Positions 8,627-18,457 are shown, numbered from the stretch's first letter. The stretch is DNA of 24,807 nucleotides from Bacteroidota bacterium (GCA_025360565.1 JANYBY010000274.1:1-24807), one strand, 5' to 3'. The notes: generated from the letters alone by a model not told the origin. Numbers and translations are program-made.

Positions 8627-11563
8627 ATGAGGTTTATAACGATTTTAATTATTTTTTGCGACCTCTTTTTTTCATCAATTGATCTCTTCGCACAAAAGCA
8701 ATACGCCTTCAATAATCCTTCCAGTGTTTGCTATTTCAGGTATGTTTGCTATACATTGGATGGAAACTACAACTCAACCTCAAAGCCGATCGTAATTGTT
8801 TTTGGGAAGCCGACGGAATCAGCCGTGCAGTCTTTTGAAAGCGATACCCTTAAAAATATCCCGCAATTTGCCAATTACCTTTTTATTTATGTGCCAAATG
8901 ATGAAGGCGATGCAAGGCGAAGATTAAATTGCATTCCCGCCCTGGCGGGTCTTTTTGCAAGCGGCAAAAAGAACAATAATCTTTTTTTATTTATTAAAGA
9001 TGAAAATATTACTCCGGCTGATGTGAGTAAAGAGTATAGATCGAATTTTAAAAATATTAAATTGGCTTCGGTAAATGAGGCGCTTCTAACCGTAACAAAT
9101 TTAGTTAATACAAATTCTATAACAGCTGTAAAAGACACAGTAAAAGAAAAACCAGATCTGGTAAGCGATTTTGCTGCGGAAACCGTAGTTCCCGGAACTT
9201 TTAAACCTAACTCTGTGGTATATTACGGCCCACCAAAAAAAATTAATTATACTTTGTCAGGAAAAATAGTTGACTTAAATTCAACTGAGGGACTTCCGTT
9301 TGCCACAATAACATTAAAAGGCAAACCTATTGGCACTACCACCAATGCAGATGGGATCTTTACCCTTGTAAAAGTACCAACCGATACGTCTACCCTCGTT
9401 ATAAACTATCTTGGTTATAAAAAAACGGAATTTAAATTATCACCAATGAACAGCCGAGCTAATTTAATAATTGAAGTAGAGCCATCCTCTAATGTTCTTG
9501 AAGAAGTCACCATTACCGCCGAACAGGAAGAATTAATGAGCGCTGTAAGCGAAAATTTAAGCGTGATCAAAATGTCGCCCGCTAAATTAGCACAGCTGCC
9601 AAACATTGGCGAAAAAGATATTATGCGTTCTTTCCAATTAATGCCGGGGGTTTCGGCAAGTAATGAATCGTCTTCCGGTTTATATGTAAGGGGAGGTACT
9701 CCTGATCAGAACCTTGTCTTATACGATGGATTTACGGTTTATCAGGTTGACCATTTATATGGATTTTACAGTGCATTTAATTCCAACGCGATAAAAGATG
9801 TTCAGCTTTATAAAGGAGGTTTTGAATCTAAATTCGGAGGAAGGTTATCAAGTGTGGTTGAAATAACCGGCAAAGATGGTAATCAAAAAAATATAAATGT
9901 TGGCGGGGATATAAGTTTATTGAGTGCTAACGCGTTTGTTGAAGTCCCTATCGGAAAGAAAATTACTTTTTTAGCAGCGGCAAGAAGATCTTATCAGGGG
10001 CCGATCTATAACCTTATATTTACACAATTTAATGCGCAAAAAAGTCAGCAAAGTTCAAGGGGCGGTAATTTATCAAATACAGTTAAATCGTTTTTTTATG
10101 ATCTGAATTCCAAGATCACTTTTCGGCCAACAGATAAAGATATTATTTCATTGAGTATTTATAACGGCACAGATAAATTGGATAATGGCAGAAGTTTTTC
10201 AAGGCCGGGTGCCACGGGAACGTCAACAACCCCAAGTTTCAGCGGACAGGTAATAGACCTTACAAAATACGGCAATGTTGGCGCAAGCGTTAAATGGTCG
10301 CGCAAATGGAATGACAAAATATACGGAAACACGCTTGTAAGTTTTTCTAACTTTTACAGTAATCGTGATCTGTCAAATCAAATTACCAGGGTTAACAGTG
10401 CGGGAGTTGACCAAACATTTAAGTTTGGTACAATTGAAAATAATGATCTAAAGGATTATAGTATTAAATCGGATTATACGTTTGATGTAAATAAAAATAA
10501 TCAGCTGGGAGTTGGAGTTTATGGAACTTATTTTGATATATTATATAATTACAGTCAAAACGATACATCAACTATTTTGGACAGGCACAACTATGGGACA
10601 TTAACGGGAGCATACTTACAAAATAAATTTAAATTCGCCGACGGTAAATTAATTTTTGTTCCGGGCGTGCGGGCTTCTTATTATAGCGTTACAGCCCAAA
10701 ATTATTATGAACCACGTTTTGCAGCGACTTATAACGTAACAAGGCGCATGAGTTTAAAAGCCTCAACAGGCCGATACTACCAATTCGCAAACCAAGTTAC
10801 CCGAGAAGATATTTTAAATGGCAATAAAACTTTCTGGGTATTATCGGATGGAAAAAATGTTCCTGTTGGACAGGCAATTCATTATATCGCCGGTTTTAGT
10901 TATGACATGCACGATTATTTATTTAGTGTTGAGGGCTGGTATAAAGATCTGTCGGGCCTTACCCAGCATTCATTAAGGTTCAACACAAGTTCGAGGCAGG
11001 CAAATTACAGTGAAAATTTTTATAAAGGGGTAGGGTATTCACAGGGACTTGAATTTTTAATTCAGAAAAAACACGGAAAATTTACAGGATGGATAAGTTA
11101 TACGATGTCTAAAACCAGGAGTAAGTTCGATATTTATTCTCAAAATTATTATGCTGCCGATCAAGACGTGCCAAACGAAGCAAAAGTTGTCGGTATCTAT
11201 AAATATAAACGGTTTGTTTTTTCGGCAACCGTTATATATGCAGCGGGACGGCCTTACACAGCTCCTTCCGGCGCTTATAACTTAACACTGCTTGACGGCT
11301 CTTCGCAGAATTATTATACTGTTACTACAAAAAACAGTTTGCGTTTGCCCGATTATAACCGAATGGATATTGCGGCAACATACCTATTCAGAACCGAGGC
11401 AGGCGCTGATATAGGAAGCATTGGCATATCCGTGTTTAACGTTTACAACCGCAAAAATGTTTGGTATAATCAGTACCAGATAATTGATCAGCAAATCGTT
11501 GAAACTAATATCAGATATTTAGGATTCACACCTAACATAACCTTATCATTAAAATTAAGATAA
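8627..11563 (+). CDS. TonB-dependent outer-membrane receptor with CarboxypepD-like domain and an extra N-terminal domain
   Basis: 978 aa. Signal peptide 1-23 (ending LFAQ). Residues about 24-165 form a compact alpha/beta-looking region (strands PIVIVFG, NYLFIYVP, NLFLFIKD) that I do not recognise. A linker rich in charged residues leads to a CarboxypepD_reg-like beta-sandwich (207-285: SGKIVDLNSTEGLPFATITL ... NADGIFTL ... INYLGY). The plug domain runs from about 310 to 415 (MRSFQLMPGVS, GLYVRGGTPDQNLVLYDG, GGFESKFGGRLSSVVEI) and the 22-strand barrel occupies the rest, ending in LSLKLR. It imports a ligand across the outer membrane using TonB energy; the ligand is unknown. The stop codon overlaps the next ATG (TAATG), so it is translationally coupled to the lipoprotein gene. 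Confidence 0.9.
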   Translation: MRFITILIIFCDLFFSSIDLFAQKQYAFNNPSSVCYFRYVCYTLDGNYNSTSKPIVIVFGKPTESAVQSFESDTLKNIPQFANYLFIYVPNDEGDARRRLNCIPALAGLFASGKKNNNLFLFIKDENITPADVSKEYRSNFKNIKLASVNEALLTVTNLVNTNSITAVKDTVKEKPDLVSDFAAETVVPGTFKPNSVVYYGPPKKINYTLSGKIVDLNSTEGLPFATITLKGKPIGTTTNADGIFTLVKVPTDTSTLVINYLGYKKTEFKLSPMNSRANLIIEVEPSSNVLEEVTITAEQEELMSAVSENLSVIKMSPAKLAQLPNIGEKDIMRSFQLMPGVSASNESSSGLYVRGGTPDQNLVLYDGFTVYQVDHLYGFYSAFNSNAIKDVQLYKGGFESKFGGRLSSVVEITGKDGNQKNINVGGDISLLSANAFVEVPIGKKITFLAAARRSYQGPIYNLIFTQFNAQKSQQSSRGGNLSNTVKSFFYDLNSKITFRPTDKDIISLSIYNGTDKLDNGRSFSRPGATGTSTTPSFSGQVIDLTKYGNVGASVKWSRKWNDKIYGNTLVSFSNFYSNRDLSNQITRVNSAGVDQTFKFGTIENNDLKDYSIKSDYTFDVNKNNQLGVGVYGTYFDILYNYSQNDTSTILDRHNYGTLTGAYLQNKFKFADGKLIFVPGVRASYYSVTAQNYYEPRFAATYNVTRRMSLKASTGRYYQFANQVTREDILNGNKTFWVLSDGKNVPVGQAIHYIAGFSYDMHDYLFSVEGWYKDLSGLTQHSLRFNTSSRQANYSENFYKGVGYSQGLEFLIQKKHGKFTGWISYTMSKTRSKFDIYSQNYYAADQDVPNEAKVVGIYKYKRFVFSATVIYAAGRPYTAPSGAYNLTLLDGSSQNYYTVTTKNSLRLPDYNRMDIAATYLFRTEAGADIGSIGISVFNVYNRKNVWYNQYQIIDQQIVETNIRYLGFTPNITLSLKLR

Positions 11564-12381
11564 TGAAACATACTAAAATAATAGCAGCCATAATTATATT
11601 TATAATTTGGGTTTCATGCAAAAAAGAATCTCAAAAACCGGAGTTTGAAGATAAGCCGGTGATCGAATCTTATTTACTTGTTGGTTCAAACGCAAAGGTA
11701 AATGTTAAACATCTTATTGCGTTCGCATCTGATGCCCAGTTTTCTTCCGACGATATTGATAATTTATCTGTTACGATCAGCAATGAAAGCGGAACTTATT
11801 CGCTGCAGTCAATGGGTTCTGGTAGTTATGCAGCTACAAGTCCTTCGCTTATTCTTAAAGAAGGTATAACATACAGTCTCAGTCTTTTTTATAACAGCAA
11901 AAATGTATCGGCTGTAACAGTTATACCATCAAAACCAACCGGATTTGGCGAATCGGTTTCTACAATGTCAATTGCACCAAGGCATTCGGGAAAAGGTGGT
12001 GGCTTTGGTGGTGGCAGTACAAATCCGGATCCGGTAAGATTAACTTGGAACAACAGCGATAATTCATATTATCTTGTACTTGCCGAAGTGATCGATCCTA
12101 ATTCAAAATTAATAGATACTACTGCCGGGGCGCAGCCACGGGCATTTAAAAGTTCGCCCAACCAAAGCAATACTTCTATGATCCAGGCAAGGCAATTTCA
12201 ATATTACGGGATGCACCGTTTAATTTTATATCATTTAAATCCCGATTATGCTAATTTATACGGCAACACAAGTACTAATTCAACTAACCTTACAAATTCA
12301 AGCACTAGTGTTGTAAATGGCGCCGGCATTTTTACAGGAATAAATTCGGATACTGTTTTGATAAACATACAACGATTGTAA
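11563..12381 (+). CDS. DUF4249-like lipoprotein, partner of the TonB receptor
   Basis: 272 aa. A hydrophobic N-terminus ends in a lipobox with C19 (WVSC), followed by KKE, so it is probably an outer-membrane lipoprotein. The body resembles the DUF4249 family (start PVIESYLLVGSNAKVNVKH, then beta-rich Ig-like sections), a family commonly encoded next to TonB receptors in Bacteroidota. A glycine-rich stretch (about 143-151, GKGGGFGGG) interrupts the middle. The start overlaps the receptor stop by one base, which implies coupling and a working complex at the outer membrane. The family assignment is moderately secure; the function is inferred from context. Confidence 0.7.
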   Translation: MKHTKIIAAIIIFIIWVSCKKESQKPEFEDKPVIESYLLVGSNAKVNVKHLIAFASDAQFSSDDIDNLSVTISNESGTYSLQSMGSGSYAATSPSLILKEGITYSLSLFYNSKNVSAVTVIPSKPTGFGESVSTMSIAPRHSGKGGGFGGGSTNPDPVRLTWNNSDNSYYLVLAEVIDPNSKLIDTTAGAQPRAFKSSPNQSNTSMIQARQFQYYGMHRLILYHLNPDYANLYGNTSTNSTNLTNSSTSVVNGAGIFTGINSDTVLINIQRL

Positions 12382-12391
12382 AAAGTAATTT

Positions 12392-13441
12392 ATGAATGTT
12401 TTAAAAAATAAGAACCAAACCGGATACAAAGCTGCCATTCATCTTGTGGTTTGGTTATTGTTGTTTATTTTACCTTATCTTTTTTCAACCAACCATACAG
12501 TAGATCTGGAAAGGCACTTAAAATTTACATGGCTTCCGTTGGTTTATTCGTCCGTCTTATTTTATTTAAATTATCTTTTATTTATCGATAAATTTATTCT
12601 TGAAAAAAAAATATGGGTATTTGTCGGGATCAATTTATTGCTTATGGCTATTTTGGTTTCGATCGACCTTCAATTACGAAACCATCACTTTTTTAATATA
12701 AAAGATGTGGTTTCACTGCCTGCAAGGCCAAGGCCAACTAAACAATGGATCATTTATAAAGATACCATTTATCTTTTTTTTCCGATAATTATATCCATCG
12801 CGATAAAAATTACCGAAAAATGGGCAAAAACCGAATCTGAAAAGAATGCACGCGAAAAAGAAATTCTTAAATCAGAATTACAACATTTAAAGTATCAGTT
12901 GCAACCCCATTTTTTCTTTAATTCGCTCAATACTATTTACGCTCTGATTGAGCGTTCGCCGGCTCTTGCTCAGGAAACGGTGCATAACCTGTCAAAATTA
13001 ATGCGTTATTTATTATATGATACGGTTTCGGAAAAAGTAGATCTATCTGACGAGATAGAATTTGTTAAACAATATATTGCCCTAATGAAACTGCGCATTT
13101 CTGATAAAACCACCGTGCAAACAAACTTTCCTGTTTTATATGAAAAGATCAAGATCGCGCCCTTGTTGTTTGTGTCATTAATTGAAAATGCTTTTAAGCA
13201 CGGGGTTTCGGCCAATAACAGATCTGATATTCTTTTTAGTTTTGCGATCAAAAAAGATAAAGTAATATTTATTGCTGAAAACACTAACTTTCCTAAGGAT
13301 GACAAAGACAAAAGCGGGTCGGGTATAGGATTATATAATTTGCGTAAACAATTAGAACTTTCCTATCCCGGAAAACATAATTTTAAGACATCTGTCGAAA
13401 ATAATGTGTTTAAAGTTTTGCTCGAAATTGATACTGATTAA
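12392..13441 (+). CDS. LytS-type sensor histidine kinase (His_kinase / PF06580 family)
   Basis: 349 aa. There are four hydrophobic segments (about 17-33, 48-65, 74-92, 124-140), then a short coiled coil (145-168). The kinase core has QLQPHFFFNSLNTIYAL with the phospho-acceptor H173, the N-box ENAFKHG (265-271) and the G-box GSGIGLYNL (309-317). No separate sensory domain is present, so the signal is probably received in or near the membrane. It begins 10 bases after the lipoprotein gene and is followed 23 bases later by its LytTR response regulator. The arrangement suggests that the kinase monitors or controls the receptor/lipoprotein pair. Confidence 0.9.
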   Translation: MNVLKNKNQTGYKAAIHLVVWLLLFILPYLFSTNHTVDLERHLKFTWLPLVYSSVLFYLNYLLFIDKFILEKKIWVFVGINLLLMAILVSIDLQLRNHHFFNIKDVVSLPARPRPTKQWIIYKDTIYLFFPIIISIAIKITEKWAKTESEKNAREKEILKSELQHLKYQLQPHFFFNSLNTIYALIERSPALAQETVHNLSKLMRYLLYDTVSEKVDLSDEIEFVKQYIALMKLRISDKTTVQTNFPVLYEKIKIAPLLFVSLIENAFKHGVSANNRSDILFSFAIKKDKVIFIAENTNFPKDDKDKSGSGIGLYNLRKQLELSYPGKHNFKTSVENNVFKVLLEIDTD

Positions 13442-13464
13442 TTTTAACCCTATTGTAAGGAAGA

Positions 13465-14175
13465 ATGAGAAAAATAAATTGTATAATTGTTGACGACGAA
13501 CCCTTAGCTCTCGACCTTGTAGAAGGGTATGTTCTAAAAACACCTTTTCTTGAATTGAAAGGAAAATGTTTAAATGCATTTGAAGCAATGAAGATTTTGA
13601 GTGAAGAAAAGATCGAATTGATCTTTTTGGATATTCAAATGCCTGACATGAGCGGAATTGCTTTTAGCCAAACCTTGTCACCTAATATTAAAATGATCTT
13701 TACAACTGCTTTTAAAGAATATGCGTTTGAAGGATTTAAAGTAAACGCTGTGGATTACCTTTTAAAGCCATTTAACTATCAGGAATTTTTGAAGGCGGCT
13801 AACAAAGCGGCGGAACGCCTGAGTCTTAAAGATGAAAAAGATCATCCGGCCAATTTCATTTTTGTTAAATCAGAATACAAACAGCTAAAAATAAATTTGG
13901 ATGAGGTATTTTATTTTGAAGGATTGAAAGATTATATAAAAATCTGGATCAGGACACAGGAAAAACCTGTGCTTACATTGATGAGCCTTAAAACACTTGA
14001 AAAGGAATTGCCCGAAAAAAAATTTATGCGGGTGCACAGGTCCTTTATCATTGCATTGGATAAAGTTGAATCTGTGGAGAGAGGGCAGGTCATTATTAAT
14101 AAAGAAAGAATAACAATTGCCGACCAGTACAAAAATAAATTTCAAAGTTTTATTGAAGTCAGATCCTTTAACTAA
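13465..14175 (+). CDS. LytTR-family response regulator
   Basis: 236 aa. The receiver domain (1-118) has the acidic pair D10/D11, phospho-acceptor D56 (IFLDIQMPDMSG), T80 and K101 (LLKPF). The LytTR DNA-binding domain occupies about 131-234 (FIFVKSEYKQLKI, FEGLKDYIKIW, MRVHRSFII). It is the partner of the preceding LytS kinase. A purine-rich AAGGAAGA lies just before the ATG. Likely targets are the operon's own promoter or the neighbouring TonB receptor gene; this is inference. Confidence 0.92.
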   Translation: MRKINCIIVDDEPLALDLVEGYVLKTPFLELKGKCLNAFEAMKILSEEKIELIFLDIQMPDMSGIAFSQTLSPNIKMIFTTAFKEYAFEGFKVNAVDYLLKPFNYQEFLKAANKAAERLSLKDEKDHPANFIFVKSEYKQLKINLDEVFYFEGLKDYIKIWIRTQEKPVLTLMSLKTLEKELPEKKFMRVHRSFIIALDKVESVERGQVIINKERITIADQYKNKFQSFIEVRSFN

Positions 14176-14229
14176 AGAGTTTTTATCCTTTTCTTCCGGA
14201 ATATGGATCAAAACATCTATTTAATTAGC

Positions 14230-14237
14230 TAATTTTG
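14230..14237 (+). promoter_or_regulatory. Candidate -7 promoter box of the second TonB receptor gene
   Basis: TAATTTTG matches TAnnTTTG and is 26 bases upstream of the ATG at 14264. It overlaps the perfect palindrome AATTAGCTAATT (14223-14234). No clear -33 box is seen. Confidence 0.35.
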
Positions 14238-14263
14238 ATAAACGGCCTTAATTTGCTCTATTA

Positions 14264-17140
14264 ATGAAAAAAATAAATAAATATTTATTCACTTTTCTTA
14301 TTTTATTTTTGTTTTGCCATCTATCATTCGCACAAATAATAGTTTCGGGTTCAATAAACGATAAAGCCGGAAAAGCTTTGCCCGGCGCTGCTGTTAAGGT
14401 ATTAAGTAAGGATTCGGTTTTTGTTTCGGGTGCCGCTTGTGATACTTCCGGAAATTTTTCTCTTTCACTTCCTCCTTCCAATAAATATATTTTGGTATTT
14501 GCTTTTATTGGTTACCGCAATCTTTTTAAACTTATTGAACTCGCAAATGAACCTTTGCTATTAGGAAAAATTAATTTACGCGAAGACAGAAAAACACTTT
14601 CGGAAGTAGAAGTAAAAGGTGTTCAAAATCGCGGCGAACAAAAGGGCGATACCACATCTTTTAAAGCCGATGCCTTTAAAACCAATCCCGACGCCACTGC
14701 CGAAGATCTGGTTAAAAAAATGCCGGGTGTTACATCAGATAATAACGGTGTAAAAGTAAATGGCGAAACCGTGCAAAAAGTTTTGTTGGATGGTAAACCG
14801 TTTTTGGGGGATGATCCTAACGCGGCTTTAAAAAATTTACCGGCCGAATTTATTGACAGAGTAGAAGTGTTTGATAAAATGAGCGATCAAGCACAGTTTA
14901 GTGGTTTTAATGATGGTGATCAGCAAAAAACCATAAACCTTGTGAGTAAAAAAGCAAAAAACATTGGGCAGTTCGGAAAAGTTTATGGTGGTTATGGCGC
15001 CGACCAAGACAATAACAGCCGATATAACGCCGGCGCCACAATCAATAGCTTCAATCAAAAGCGCCGCATTACTTTATTGCTTTTATCAAACAACATTAAT
15101 CAGCAAAATTTCAGCACAGCCGATATTACCGGCGCAATGGGCAGTTCGGGTGGCTCTGGAAGGGGCGGTGGGGGCGGCGCACCGCAAGGTGGTGGTATGG
15201 GCGGGAGTTCGAGTTTGTTAACCGCGCCGCAAAATGGCAATACCGCCACACAATCGGCCGGATTGAATTATACCGATGTTTGGGGCAAAAAAGTAAATGT
15301 CTCGGGAAGTTATTTTTTTAATTACAGCGATAATAAGAACCTCGCAACCATTAACCGGAATTATTTTACTTCGAATGGCCTTGTGTATAAACAAAACAAC
15401 GATAATAAAACATTGAATCAAAATCAGCGTTTTAATTTTAGGTTTGAGTATGCGATCGATTCTTTAAATAAATTAACTGTAACACCAAGTTTTAATTTTC
15501 AAAACAACAACGCAAAAAGTGGTTTAACCGGGAGCAATGTTATTTTTGATAATGTTAACTTGAGTAATACCAATACGTATTCAAATATAAATAATATTGG
15601 TTACGATTTTTCGAATGGAATTCTATTTCAGCACAAGTTTAAAAAATATGGAAGAACCGTTTCGCTTTTTGCGAACACCCAGTTAACCGAAAAAAATAAC
15701 GATGGCAGTTATAATTCAAAAAATGTTTATGCCGATACGCTTACAACCGGCCTTGATCAGTTGTTTACCATGTACGGTAACAGCAAAAAAGTGTCGGGTA
15801 ATCTTTCTTATACCGAACCTTTAACCAAGTATGCGCAACTGCAAATAAGTTACAATCCTTCTTATACCCAGGGCATGTCGAGCAAAATAACCGAAGACCG
15901 TGATAGTACAACAAATGATTACAGTAAATTTAACAATGCTTTATCCAACAACTATAATAATATTTATCAGGTGCAAAAAGCGGGTTTAACTTATAAGTAC
16001 GCTAAAGATAAAATAAATTTTAGTTTAGGGTTAGACGGGCAAGCCTCTAACTTAACAGGTAATCAAACTTTTCCCGTAGCGTTTAAGATCGACAGATCTT
16101 TTGAGAATAATTTACCCAATGCGCAACTAAATTACAAGTTCACAAAAACTAAAAACCTGCGTGTTTATTACCGATCGGGCACAAACATACCGAGCGTTAC
16201 GCAATTACAAAATGTGATAGATATTTCAAATCCCTTACAGATAAAATCCGGTAATACCGATCTGAAACAAACCTTCGAAAATAATTTGAGTATTCGTTTT
16301 GGCGGGTTTAATCCAAAAACCTCGCGCAATGCCAATGTATTTATTAACGGCAGCTCATCGGATAATTACATAAGCAACGCCACATTTATTTTACGGAACG
16401 ACTCTGTAATACAGGGTTACAACGTAAAAGCGGGCAGTCAGCTTACAAAACCGGTAAATTTAAATGGGTATTATAGCGGGCGGGCGTTTTTTGTTTACGG
16501 ATTTCCGGTGGCTAAAATTAAAAGTAATTTAAATTTAAATGGCGGCATTAATTTTGGGCGCACACCAACCTTGATCAATAACGCGCTTAATTATTCAAAC
16601 AGTTCGGCTTTAAGTGGGGGTATTTATCTGGGCAGTAACATTAGCCCTAAGATCGATTTTTCTTTAGGGTATAGCGGCAATTATACAATTGTAAAAAATA
16701 CTTTGCAAAAAAAATCAGATAATAATTTTTTCTCTCACACTGCTACTTTTAAAATTAACTGGAACATTTACAAAGGCCTTGTTTTAAATACCGATGTGAG
16801 CCATACCTTATATAACGGCTTAAGCCAGAGTTATAACCAACAATATTTTTTATGGAGCGCGTATGTGGGATATAAATTTTTAAAGAACAGATCGCTCGAA
16901 GCAAAAATTTACATGTTCGATATCTTAAATCAAAATCGCAGTATTAGCAGAACAGTTACCGGCACGTACACGGAAGATAATAACACAACGGTTTTAAAAC
17001 GGTATGCCATGTTTACTTTAACATACACTATCCGTAATTTTAAGAGTGGTTCTCCTCCCAAACCTGAAGAAGATAAAAACATGTTTCCGGGCGGACGCCC
17101 GCAGGGAATGCCTGAACGTCGGGGGGATGGCGGGCAGTAG
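14264..17140 (+). CDS. TonB-dependent receptor / outer-membrane beta-barrel family protein
   Basis: 958 aa. Signal peptide 1-23 (ending SFAQ). A CarboxypepD_reg-like domain covers about 26-105 (SGSINDKAGKALPGAAVKV, DTSGNFSLSLP, FIGYRNL). A plug-like region follows (about 125-230: EDLVKKMPGV, VKVNGETVQKVLLDGKPFLGDDP, FIDRVEVFDKMSDQAQFSG, TINLVSKK), and the rest is a long beta-barrel of the OMP_b-brl_3 type. A glycine-rich loop (about 290-316) and a Gly/Pro/Arg-rich tail (about 930-958) are additions. Proteins of this class are usually annotated as TonB receptors or outer-membrane barrel proteins of unknown substrate. It is followed after three bases by the next gene. Confidence 0.88.
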   Translation: MKKINKYLFTFLILFLFCHLSFAQIIVSGSINDKAGKALPGAAVKVLSKDSVFVSGAACDTSGNFSLSLPPSNKYILVFAFIGYRNLFKLIELANEPLLLGKINLREDRKTLSEVEVKGVQNRGEQKGDTTSFKADAFKTNPDATAEDLVKKMPGVTSDNNGVKVNGETVQKVLLDGKPFLGDDPNAALKNLPAEFIDRVEVFDKMSDQAQFSGFNDGDQQKTINLVSKKAKNIGQFGKVYGGYGADQDNNSRYNAGATINSFNQKRRITLLLLSNNINQQNFSTADITGAMGSSGGSGRGGGGGAPQGGGMGGSSSLLTAPQNGNTATQSAGLNYTDVWGKKVNVSGSYFFNYSDNKNLATINRNYFTSNGLVYKQNNDNKTLNQNQRFNFRFEYAIDSLNKLTVTPSFNFQNNNAKSGLTGSNVIFDNVNLSNTNTYSNINNIGYDFSNGILFQHKFKKYGRTVSLFANTQLTEKNNDGSYNSKNVYADTLTTGLDQLFTMYGNSKKVSGNLSYTEPLTKYAQLQISYNPSYTQGMSSKITEDRDSTTNDYSKFNNALSNNYNNIYQVQKAGLTYKYAKDKINFSLGLDGQASNLTGNQTFPVAFKIDRSFENNLPNAQLNYKFTKTKNLRVYYRSGTNIPSVTQLQNVIDISNPLQIKSGNTDLKQTFENNLSIRFGGFNPKTSRNANVFINGSSSDNYISNATFILRNDSVIQGYNVKAGSQLTKPVNLNGYYSGRAFFVYGFPVAKIKSNLNLNGGINFGRTPTLINNALNYSNSSALSGGIYLGSNISPKIDFSLGYSGNYTIVKNTLQKKSDNNFFSHTATFKINWNIYKGLVLNTDVSHTLYNGLSQSYNQQYFLWSAYVGYKFLKNRSLEAKIYMFDILNQNRSISRTVTGTYTEDNNTTVLKRYAMFTLTYTIRNFKSGSPPKPEEDKNMFPGGRPQGMPERRGDGGQ

Positions 17141-17143
17141 CAT

Positions 17144-18457
17144 ATGAAAAAAAGAGCATGCATATTATTTTACATATTTGTATTTTGCAGTTGGAATATA
17201 TTTTCTCAGAAAAATTCCAAGATAATCCTGAATTCTAAAACAAAATGGCCAATTGATTATGTGTATATAAATTCTGAAAACAGTAAATTTGATCTGCTTA
17301 CTAATAAAGATGGGAAATTTATCCTGATCTCAGATCCGAAGATCAAAACATTGAGTTTTTACAAAATGGGATATTATCCCAAAAAAATCCGGGTCGAAGA
17401 ACTGATCAAAACAGATACTATTTATTTGGATGAACAGCCAATTGAATTGGCGCAAGTTGAAATTAAACTAAATATCATTGATACGATTGTAAAAGATAAA
17501 CGATTTTATTTGGATGATTACCTTGTTTTACCAAATCAAGACTTTTTGATCATCACTTCTAAAATTAATATTCCGGGTTTCGAGATCTCGTACTACAAAT
17601 GGCACAAAGGCGTTACCTGCACTAAAAAAATTAAGAACGAAGGAAGCGGGTCTATATTTAAGGATTGCTTCAATAATGCGCATGTAGTAACAAAAGATTA
17701 CTCAAGGCAAATTTTCTTCGAATCAGACAGTACCTTTAATTTTTTGCCAAAATATTCAAGGTCACGGTTCGACAGTACACTTGCCAAAGTTGTTTTAAGA
17801 GTGGATACCACTGTGGTAATAAGTTCTTCGCAGGCTCCCGTTAAAATTAAACAACAATATTTTGATCTTAAAAAAAATTCACCATTTCTTTCTTACATTA
17901 TGGTTTCGAAGAACAGCAGGAAAAATGTGTACACTGTAATGTACAATAAGGAACTAAGGGAAATGCTAAAATATGAGATCTACGATTCGGAAAGCATGGC
18001 TGCCGAAGCAAAGGCTCTTGGCGGTAGTGGAGACAGCGAGGTGAAGAGGGAAGCGAAAATGGATCTGTTTTTTACTAAGATCGCGGCTCCTATTTATGCC
18101 CCTGTATTTCTTAAAAACGACACGATCGTTATATTTAATTTTCAGGAAAATTTAATTGTATTTTTAAATAAAAGTGGACAGATCATTAAAGAAGTGGATC
18201 TTGATCACAAGGAACTATCAACATTCAGAAATTTTGAGATCATTTACGATGCCCCAGGACAAAGATTTTATTTTAAAACGAAGGATTCCGACAGATCCAC
18301 TTTAAGTTTATTGAATATTTATTCGGGAAAAATAGCTAAAAAGATACATTTAGAAAAAGTATTTGCTAAAAACATTCAGATCGTAAACGGTAAAATTTAT
18401 TATATTGTTAAAGAAAAAGAGTGGGATGATACAAGTTATTTGTATCAGCAGAATTAA
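17144..18457 (+). CDS. Secreted hypothetical protein with CarboxypepD-like N-terminus
   Basis: 437 aa. Signal peptide 1-22 (ending NIFSQ). Residues about 25-100 fit a degenerate CarboxypepD_reg-like sandwich (TNKDGKFIL, LSFYKMGYYPKKI). The remainder is beta-rich with repeated short strands (DTIVIFNFQENLIVFLNKSGQIIKEVDL) suggestive of a beta-propeller, but no named family is recognised. It starts three bases after the stop of the barrel protein and is presumably cotranscribed and functionally linked to it at the cell surface or in the periplasm. No strong terminator follows. Confidence 0.75.
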   Translation: MKKRACILFYIFVFCSWNIFSQKNSKIILNSKTKWPIDYVYINSENSKFDLLTNKDGKFILISDPKIKTLSFYKMGYYPKKIRVEELIKTDTIYLDEQPIELAQVEIKLNIIDTIVKDKRFYLDDYLVLPNQDFLIITSKINIPGFEISYYKWHKGVTCTKKIKNEGSGSIFKDCFNNAHVVTKDYSRQIFFESDSTFNFLPKYSRSRFDSTLAKVVLRVDTTVVISSSQAPVKIKQQYFDLKKNSPFLSYIMVSKNSRKNVYTVMYNKELREMLKYEIYDSESMAAEAKALGGSGDSEVKREAKMDLFFTKIAAPIYAPVFLKNDTIVIFNFQENLIVFLNKSGQIIKEVDLDHKELSTFRNFEIIYDAPGQRFYFKTKDSDRSTLSLLNIYSGKIAKKIHLEKVFAKNIQIVNGKIYYIVKEKEWDDTSYLYQQN

